NCBI GenBank assembly: GCA_033439265.1
Contig: JAVTVX010000012.1
Location: 12,993,501-13,057,500 of the forward strand
Reading direction: 5' to 3'
DNA: 64,000 nt
Origin: Dillenia suffruticosa
Taxonomy: Eukaryota; Streptophyta; Magnoliopsida; Dilleniales; Dilleniaceae
Shown here: piece after piece, positions 56,348 through 64,000 of the stretch
Numbering within the stretch: the stretch's first letter is position 1
Layout: each line of letters begins with the position of its first letter
Notes under the pieces: generated by a model
Told to the model about the DNA's origin: nothing
Database searches by the model: none
The model's input: only the letters and a program-made list of their open reading frames with translations
Position numbers and translations under genes: made by a program

Positions 56348-59300
56348 ATGGATAAGATGTGGATGTATTCTAAATCAAGAGGAAATGATGAATATATTAC
56401 TGGCGTTAATACATTTCTTGAATTTGCATCTCAAAATATTCAATCCATAGATGGGAAGATATCATGTCCTTGTGTAAAATGTTTTAACACATTGAGATTT
56501 CCTACACATACAGTGTTTAATCATTTGTTACGTTATGAGTTTCAACGTGGATACGATAAGTGGATATATCATGGAGAGAACAATAGAGAAAGTGATGGAA
56601 AAAAGACAGAATCAACATGTGATGCATTTAATGTATCAAACGTACATGATAATCTTTTTCACCATGATATCTTTGGCATGTTACATGATGCATTCAGTGC
56701 AAGTGCAACTAAGGTGGATGATTTTACTTCAGATAAATTTCAAGAAATACTTCAGAATGCAAAAAAACCGGTATATCCAAAATCAAAATATTCTGTACTT
56801 ATAACTATTGTGCATTTATATCATTTAAAGTGTTTGTCTGGATGGAACAACAAATCTTTTTCATTACTATTAGTATTTTTGGGAGAATTACTACCTGATG
56901 ATAACATCTTACCAAATAGTTGCCATGAAGTAAAGAAAACTATTTCATCTTTAGGGTTGACATATGAGAAAATACATGCTTGTCCTAATGATTGTATGTT
57001 ATACCGGAAACATAGAGTCAAAGACGAATCATGTTATATGTGTGGTACTTCCAGATGGAAATCAAATACAGATAAAGGAGATGAAGGATGTCAAGAAATT
57101 AAAAAAAAAAAGGTTGCTAAAATATTGAGATGGTTTCCTTTGATTCCTAGATTGCAAAGACTATTTACATGTTGGGAAACAGCTTCTTTGATGAGATGGC
57201 ATCATGATAAGAGAACAAAGGATGGACTTTTAAGACACCCAGCAGATTCTCTTGCATGGAAAGAGTTTGATTCTTTATACCCTAACTTCTCTTCTGATCC
57301 AAGAAATGTTCGATTAGGGTTAGCAGCAGATGGTTTCAATCCTTTTAAAACCATAAATGTTTCACATAGTACTTGGCTAGTCATCATGATACCATATAAT
57401 TTGCCTCGTTGGTTGTGCATGAAATCTACCAACTTCATACTCACATTACTTATTCCTGGTCCTAGAAGTCCTGGGGATAAGATAGATGTGTACATGGAAC
57501 CATTGGTGGAAGAACTGAAAGAATTATGGAATGAAGGAGTAGATGCTTATGATTGTTCAGTTAGTGAAACATTTAAAATGCATGCAGCACTTTTATGGAC
57601 CATTAATGATTTTCCTGCATATGTTAATTTGTTTGGGTGGAGTACTAAAGGTAGATTTGCATGCCCAGTATGTGGATATGATACATGTTCTCAATGGTTA
57701 TCTCATGGCAGAAAGTATTGTTATATGGGACATCGAAGATGGTTAGAGTCAACTCATCCATTCAAGTATGATAAACATTCTTTTGATGGGACACAAGAAT
57801 CCAAAGTTGCTCCTAAAGAACGATCCGGATATGATGTATTGCGAGAATTAGATGGCTTTGATTTAACAAGTGTCAATGACATGCCTGGATGGAAGAAAAA
57901 GAGCATATTATTTCATTTACCTTATTGGAAAAATGTTTTAATTAGACATAACATTGACATGATGCACACAGAAAAAAATTGTTTTGATGTAATTGTTGGT
58001 ACAATTCTGGGCCAAGAAGGAAAGTCTAAGGACAATTATAAGGCCAGACTTGATCTTGAGGAGATAGGAATAAGAAAGGATTTACATGTACGTAGATCAA
58101 ACTCTACAAACATATTGTTGCCTAAAGCATGTTACCAAATGACCTTGCAGGAGAAAGATGCATTTCTTAAGGTTCTAAAGGAGTTAAAACTTCCTGATGA
58201 GTGTTTTACTAATATTTCCAGATGTGTTTAATTGAAGCAGCGGAAGTTAATAGGTCTAAAGAGTTATGACTGTCACATTTTATTGCAAGAGTTTATTCCT
58301 AAAGCAATTCGTGGATCACTCCCCGAGAATGTTACCTCTGTTATCATCAAAATTTGTAATATTTTTAAATCTCTTTGCTCAGGATCCTTGACCCACGAGA
58401 ACTTGAGCAATTAGAGGTATCAGTTCCACAAATTATGTGCGAGCTTGAAAAGATTTTTCCTCCCTCATTTTTTACCAGCATGATACACTTGATGGTTCAC
58501 TTGACAACTGAAGCAAGAATTGGTGGACTAGTCACATATAGGTGGATGTATCCAGTTGAAAGGTTTGTTTTATTTTTTAACTTATTTAGCTCATTTCATT
58601 TAACCTACACATTTAAATTTCATACAATATATGTATTTAATTTAATATAATATATGTATATGTATGTAGATACTTTTTTCAACTCAAATCCTATGTACGT
58701 AATAGAGCACAACCTGAAAGCTCTATCACAGAAGGATATATAGCAAATGAGTGTTTGCTATTTTGTTCCAGATATTTAGACGGGGTTGAAACAAGGTTTA
58801 ATCGTGCATTGCGGAATGATGATAATCATATTGTGTTTGGAGAAGATGAGTCCACATTAACAATAATCGGAAGGCCTTTGGGAGTAAGAACACGTTCATA
58901 TGTTCAAAGACAAAAAAGAAAAAGAATATGTCGAATTCGTCTCGATGACAAGTCATTGTAGCAATGTCATAGATACATAGTATTTAATAGTGACTCAATT
59001 GCTTCGTTTAGAGTATAAGTATATATTTTTACATATATATTTTTTAATTTTTAAATTCTAATATCATATATATATATTATATATGAAGGGAACATATGCA
59101 ACATCTTCGAAGAATAAATCATGGAAAGAAGTTAAACACTTTCCAAATGGATAAACTTCATAGTAAAGAGTTCACTACTTGGTTTAGTCATCGTGTAAGT
59201 ATATCATTTTTTAATATTATTAATTTCTTCTCTTTATATAAATACTTAATCTTTTGACTTTTATAGGTTACCAATCCAAAATATGCCGGAGAGATTACAG

Positions 59301-59941
59301 ATGAAATTAAATGGATATCTCGTGGACCGGATCCATTCATTAAAAATTACAGTGGCTATCTGATCAATGGATATCGATTTCATATAAAAGATCGTGAGAA
59401 ATACCTTCAAACTCAGAATTCAGGAGTTGTGGTAGCAGTTGATGATATTAGTTATGCAAGTGCGAAGGATAAAAGGCCAATTGAAAGTAAAGTTAATTAT
59501 TATGGTATCTTGAGAGAAATCATTCAAGTAAACTATAACGGAATGTATACATTTGTATTATTTTGGTGTGATTGGGTCGACCTACAACGAGGATGCAAGA
59601 AGGACAGATTTGGTTCAACTCTTGTCAATTTTTCTTATCTCAATCATACCGGTGCTGATTTGCTAGATGATCCGTATATTTTGGCATTCCAAGCAAAGAA
59701 AGTGTTTTATGTGGCTGATGAAAGACATAAAGGATGGCTTGTTGTAAAACATGTCAAAGTTCGAGATGAATTTGATATGGGTGATGAATTCACAATTCAT
59801 CATTTCAATTCAGAAACTAGTCCGTCAACTAATCAAACATGGGTTCGAACTAATGTTGATGAAGATGAAGGAAATATATCAATGGCGATAAATGATGATG
59901 ATGATGATGTTGATAGAGTAGGATGGGATGCATATGTATAG
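56348..59941 (+). pseudogene. TNP2: CACTA TNP2 transposase, nearly complete
   Basis: The catalytic transposase of En/Spm elements. Start 56348 gives MDKMWMYSKSRGNDEYITG, the conserved opening, so the eight codons upstream are ignored. Domains in order: transposase-associated (PF13963 type, to about residue 80, with CPCVKCFN); Transposase_21 (PF02992 type, with RLGLAADGFNPF, FPAYVNLFGWSTKG, CPVCGYDT, IDMMHTEKNCFDVIVGT); DUF4218 type (GLKSYDCHILLQ, YRWMYPVER, RNRAQPESSITEGYIANECLLFCSRYL); and DUF4216 type (from 59267, ending 59941). The intron 58563-58669 is clear. 59195-59266 is clear too, and a third lies near 59013-59088, though its phase does not close. Lesions: TAA 58229-58231, a 1-base shift near 58,378, TAG 58959-58961. 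The first 1.88 kb is open. Confidence 0.93.
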
Positions 59942-60339
59942 AAAATGTAATTTTGTTTACATATTATCCAATCATTCTCTATTTTTATATTTTTTTCCTT
60001 TTTTTCCTTTAATTCATTCGGTGCACTTAGGTATAATAATTTGTGTAATATTTTATCCTTAATTACGTTTACTAAAACAAATACTAAAAATTACATTGCA
60101 TATTGCATATGATTATCAAAATTTAAAGGTAGTAAGTAGAGTTTTCCATAATTTACAAGTTAGGTAGTAAGCATGTAGTAATAATAATATAGTAGAGTTT
60201 TTTAAAATTTATAATTAGTAGTAATAATATAGTAATATTGTAATAATATGGTAAAGTTTTTAAAAATTTATAAGTTAGTTAGTAAGATAGTAAGTAGATA
60301 GTAAGTAAATAGTAAGTACATAGTAAGTAGTAATAATGT
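59942..60339. repeat. TNP2 3' flank with GTAAGTA repeat array
   Basis: After the TNP2 stop come AT-rich sequence and, from about 60,125, units of GTAGTAATAATATAGTA and TAGTAAGTAGATAGTAAGT. These resemble the array at 37,440-37,960. The AAAATTTAAAGGTAGTAA block at 60,118 marks the right edge of the deletion in the derivative at 36934. Confidence 0.55.
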
Positions 60340-60567
60340 GGCAGAGGCTTGCATGCACTGGCGCCCGCGCTGGCATTGCCGGGCGCCCACGCTGGAGTTG
60401 CATGTGTGCTGTGGCAAGCGTTGGGGCGCTCGTGCTGGCATGCACTGGCGCCCACGCTGGCATTGCCGGGCGCTTGCGCTGGAGTTGCATGGAGTTGCAT
60501 GTGTGCTGTGGCATGCGTGCGGGCGCTTGTGCTGGCATGGCCAAGCCCCGTCTTGGCCTACCATGTC
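60340..60567. repeat. GC-rich island 6, upstream of the tnpA-like gene
   Basis: Two tandem copies of a roughly 100-bp unit containing GCATGCACTGGCGCCC, GGCATTGCCGGGCGC and TGCATGTGTGCTGTGGCA. It is followed by TATATTTAATATTATTAATTTAAATAATG. Confidence 0.82.
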
Positions 60568-61143
60568 TCCCACCATGTCTCTGTATTTTTTATTATATTA
60601 AAATTTTTATATATGGATTATATAAAAAAGTTTAAATTATGTAGAATAATGATATATTTAATATTATTAATTTAAATAATGTAATGATATAAATTTATGG
60701 TTATTATTTATTGAAATGTAATATTTAGGGTAAAAATTTACAATGTTGTAACAAAATAATACAAAAAATTAATTTGTTGATGATGTAATAATAAAAAAAT
60801 AAAATAAAATTTACAACAAACTGAAAAAATAGAGGTTCTGAAAATTGATTTGAGCACTAAATCAAATATATAATAAATCATTCTCCACAAACAAATTTCC
60901 ATCCATCTTTCCCTCCATCTTTCCGTCCAAAACTTATAAGTTTTTTCCCTCCATCTTTCCCTCCAAAATTTCTCCACAAACATCTTTTCCTCCAAAATTA
61001 ATTTCTCTACAAACATCTTTTCCTCCATCTTTCCCTCCAAAATTTAAAATTTAATAGTAAGTAAGTACTAAGTACTAAGTAGTAAGTAGGTTAATAGTAA
61101 GTAAGTACTAAGTAGTAGTAAGTAGGTTATAAGTAATAATAAT
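60568..61143. other. AT-rich module between islands 6 and 7
   Basis: A diverged copy of the sequence that follows island 7: AATTTAAATAATGTAATGATATAAATTTATGG, GGTTCTGAAAATTGATTTGAG, AATCAAATATATAATAAATC. It contains a run of CCATCTTTCCCTCCA repeats (60,898-61,040) and ends with an AGTAAGTACTAAGTA array (61,050-61,135). So the island-plus-promoter module is duplicated ahead of the tnpA-like gene. Confidence 0.6.
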
Positions 61144-61350
61144 GTCGCACCCTTGCATGCATGGGCGCGCAAGCACTGGCGCCCGCCCTGGCATTGTCGG
61201 GCGCCCGCGCAGGAGGTTGCATGGGAGGTGCATGCATGGGCGCACACGCACTAGCGCCCGCCCTGGCATTGTCGGGCGCCCGCGTAGGAGGTTGCATGGG
61301 TGCAGTGGCATGCGTGGGTTGGCATGGCCGGGCGCCAGTGTCAGCCCACA
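61144..61350. repeat. GC-rich island 7, upstream of the tnpA-like gene
   Basis: Two tandem copies of a roughly 85-bp unit with GCCCGCCCTGGCATTGTCGG, GGGCGCCCGCG and AGGAGGTTGCATGGG. It ends about 480 bp ahead of the tnpA-like start codon. Confidence 0.83.
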
Positions 61351-61830
61351 TATTCCGTGTCAATACATTTTTTTTATATAAAAATTTTTACATAATTATA
61401 TTAAAAATTTTAAATATGAATTACCTAGAATAATGATATATTTAATATTATTAATTTAAATAAGGTAATGATATAAATTTAGGGTTATTATTTATTGTAA
61501 TGTAATATTTAGAGTAAGACTGTAATAAAAAAAATAAAAACATTATAACAAAAACAAAGGCAGAAGAGAAATTATAATGATGTAATAATAAAAAGATAAA
61601 ATTCTACATAAAACGGGAAAAAATAGCGGGAAAAAATAGCGGGTTCTAAAAATTTATTTGAGCGCTTAAATCAAATATATAATATATGATTCTCTACAAA
61701 CCTCTTTCCCTCCAAAACCTCTCTCCTCCCTCAAATCTTAAATCTTGTGACTTAAAACCATAATCATTTTTCAAATTCTCAAATCTTTCGACTTAATCAA
61801 AATCTTATTTCAAACTTTCCTTAACTCAAC
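61351..61830 (+). promoter_or_regulatory. Promoter and leader of the tnpA-like gene
   Basis: AT-rich sequence with a TATA-like AAATATATAATATATG (about 61,672), then a C-rich leader (CTCTTTCCCTCCAAAACC) and CTTAACTCAAC immediately before the ATG. It is conserved with 41,040-41,340, where the gene itself is lost, which supports a functional promoter in the ancestor. Confidence 0.5.
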
Positions 61831-63510
61831 ATGGGAAAAACTAAACGAAGGATGAGTATTGTTGCTGATCATGAAGAATCACAGCCATCCAAAAATCAAC
61901 TTCACTCTGAAGAAGCCGAAGATGCTGCGCCAGGTTTGATTTAGTTTGGTTTAAAAACATATCATTGAGATAAATATCCATTTCTAATATTTTTTTAGCA
62001 GTTCTCAAGAAGAAATGTAGAGGGTCAACACGTTGTCAAGATGTTTGGGATTTAGAAAGAGGAAAACGGATGATGGTTCAAATGAATGAATTAAATCAAC
62101 CGATAGGAATTGATGGTACGATCTTTACTAGATTTCTTGGTTATATAGTCAGAGTCCACTCGATAGCTCCCATAAATTATATGACTTGGCGTGATATGCC
62201 AACAGACTATAAAGAAGACATGTGGAAAATTATAGAGGTATCTACTAAATTATACATCACATAAATGGAAATTAATCCATCTAATTTTATTTCTTTCATT
62301 TTGAATTTTGTACATTCACATAAATTGAAAATTAATTCATCTAATTTTATTTCTTTCATTTTGAATTATAGTCCAAGATTAATTTCAATCCACTTAGAGC
62401 TGACACCAAAAAATGGGTTATTGAAAATTTGTGTGAGAAATGGAAGAGTTTTAAAAATAGCCTGAAATCAAAGTGGTTTGATGATTTACTTGGAGTGGAT
62501 GAAAATATCAAAAGAATGGAAGATGAAAGGGTTGATCCAAATCAGTACAAGGATCTTGTTACTTTCTGGCTAAGTGATAAAGGGAAGGTAAAAAATAAAT
62601 AATTTTTTTCACTCATTCATTTGTACTCTCGTAAAAAATACACAATTTCACTTACTATTACTATTAATTGAAGACATTTAATTCTAGTACTTTGTATTAG
62701 GAAATTAGTAAAAGAAATTCAGAATGTCGTGCAAAGTTGACGGATCCACATTGCTTAGGATCTAAGTCATTTGCCAAACTCATTGATTAGAAGGTATAAA
62801 CAACTCATATTTTATTTTACTTATAATTAATTTTATTGCATAATATTTTACATACTTTGAATCACATTTTATTATTGCAGACAGCACAACAACGTGGGAC
62901 GAAACCTTGTAGAGCAGAACTTTATATTACAAGTAGAACCCGATTGGATGGTAGTTTAGTCTCTGCAAAAGTATCAGAAGTTGTGGTATGGATGATTATT
63001 TTTATGTAGTTCTTGATTTATGGACATTCATGTTTTATTTATTTCCTTTATAGGAAATGATGAAGAGTCAAATGGAGTCTGTCAAGAGAGAAGAAGGCCA
63101 AATAGAAAGTTCAAATTTATCTTGGAAAAGTGATATTGTATCAAAGGTTAAAGGTCCTGATTCGCGGGGTAGAATCCGATGTGTAGGAAAAGTTACAAGT
63201 GCATTTGTACATTCAAGGAGAGTTGACAAAGAAGATGTAACTAATATGATGCAACAATTAATGGAACAAAATCATAATGTTACTAATTTGTTAAGTAATG
63301 TTCTTCTTCATGTTGCTATGAATGTTGGAAGTGGACATAAAGATGAATTGATGAATATGATTAATGAAGCAAGGGCTATTGTTGGTGTTCGGGTATGTAA
63401 TTTCTCTATTTCTTATTAATACTTTTACATTTCAAAAATAATTTAAATTATTTGTATTTTAGCTTCCTTCAATACCAGATGATGCTGGGAGTGTACTTAA
63501 AAACCAATAA
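61831..63510 (+). pseudogene. tnpA-like (Transposase_24) gene of the CACTA element, seven exons
   Basis: The second CACTA gene, related to the plant Transposase_24 (PF03004 type) proteins. In En/Spm this position encodes the DNA-binding TnpA that binds subterminal repeats and assists TNP2. Exons: 61831-61933, 61999-62237, 62372-62587, 62701-62793, 62881-62985, 63054-63392, 63463-63510. All introns are GT-AG and all phases close, giving about 380 codons. Motifs: GIDGTIFTRFLGYIVR, NYMTWRDMP, KKWVIENLCEKWKSFKNSLK, RAKLTDPHCLGSKSF, GTKPCRAELYITSRTR. One TAG lies at 62788-62790. The end at TAA 63508-63510 may also be a lesion: reading on, a donor at 63542 and acceptor at 63664 would give SSSPPDSVPKD and TGA at 63667-63669. 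Confidence 0.88.
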
Positions 63511-64000
63511 TCATCATCACCGCCCGACTCCGTCCCAAAAGGTAATATTTTTTTCATTACTTATTTTTATTTTATTTTTAACATACTAATATTTTTATTT
63601 ATAACCATTTTTATATCATTATATTATATTCATCTGACTCTAATTTTTTATTATGAATGAATAGATTGAATGAAGGTGGACTTTGCCCATAATCTTTTGA
63701 TAATTGAAGTGAAGCATCTCAGAAGAAGATATATGGATTGTGGGTGTGGGATATGTAATCTTTTTGTTTTTTATCCTATTATATCAATCATTTTCCAATA
63801 GTATAATATTTTACTATTTTCTTTATTTTCACATTTTTAATTATATTTCCTTATACTTGTACTAACCATCCACAAAACTTATAAAATTTACTCACAGAAG
63901 AAGATATGTATAGTAACTGACTATAGACTATAGTGACTGGTATAGTAGTAATCAAAAAGTAAATAAGTGATGATAGTAGTAACCAAGAAGTAAGTAACTA
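63511..64000 (+). other. tnpA-like gene 3' flank, into subterminal repeats at the window edge
   Basis: A possible last exon boundary lies at 63542/63664. The rest is AT-rich and ends in GTAACTGACTATAGACTATAGTGACTGG and AAGTAAATAAGTGATGATAGTAG units like the subterminal array at 37,440. The 3' terminus of the element is beyond the window. Confidence 0.5.

Overview
The window looks like plant nuclear DNA, most likely a eudicot, from a repeat-dense and probably heterochromatic region. It is AT-rich, has small GT-AG introns, and is almost entirely transposable elements. I see no convincing host gene, no rRNA, no complete tRNA and no CRISPR array. Nearly every coding region is broken, mostly by single in-frame stops.

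Left part (1 to about 24,000): three Ty1/copia LTR retrotransposons plus a piece of a fourth. (i) A pol remnant with its 3' LTR lies at 1-1,935. (ii) A complete but decayed element lies at 2,928-13,057. It has two LTRs, a tRNA-Met-type primer site, gag/pol remnants and a perfect 5-bp target duplication (GTGAC). Its leader carries a 2.4-kb solo LTR of a second, gypsy-like family, with its own duplication (CATAC). (iii) The 5' half of another element lies at 13,390-17,209. A truncated gypsy-like LTR (17,210-18,838) joins it to (iv) the 3' part of an element of the same family as (ii) (18,839-24,004), the least decayed copia pol in the window.

Middle (24,000-35,361): mainly long LTRs of the gypsy-like family in minus orientation. 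A solo LTR (24,783-29,928, duplication AAAGA) contains a younger LTR (27,093-29,529). A decayed minus-strand copia remnant and a small plus-strand copia fragment follow, then another LTR (from 32,813) that is cut by a CACTA terminus at 35,362.

Right part (35,362-64,000): CACTA (En/Spm) DNA transposons. One terminus at 35,362 is interrupted by a second at 36,934. The second begins a deletion derivative that keeps a stub of the transposase gene (40,201), the promoter and first codons of the tnpA-like gene (about 41,040-41,365), and an antisense, multi-exon Ulp1-like (C48) protease gene with visible His, Asp and Cys positions (complement 41,660-44,898). Further right is a plant transposon-protein gene (51,231-54,488) split by a 1.66-kb non-autonomous CACTA element with a perfect GAT duplication. 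After it comes an almost complete CACTA gene pair: TNP2 transposase (56,348-59,941) and a seven-exon Transposase_24/tnpA-like gene (61,831-63,510). Both are inactivated by very few lesions. The element runs off the right edge.

The most unusual structure is a set of seven strikingly GC-rich islands in this very AT-rich CACTA territory. Six lie upstream of a CACTA gene or its stub and one lies inside the non-autonomous element. They are built from short palindromes (GGCGCC, GCATGC) and resemble, by position and composition, the GC-rich control region of maize Spm. A second signal is a stem-loop at the start of U3 in the two related copia elements, where the stem changes by compensatory substitutions.
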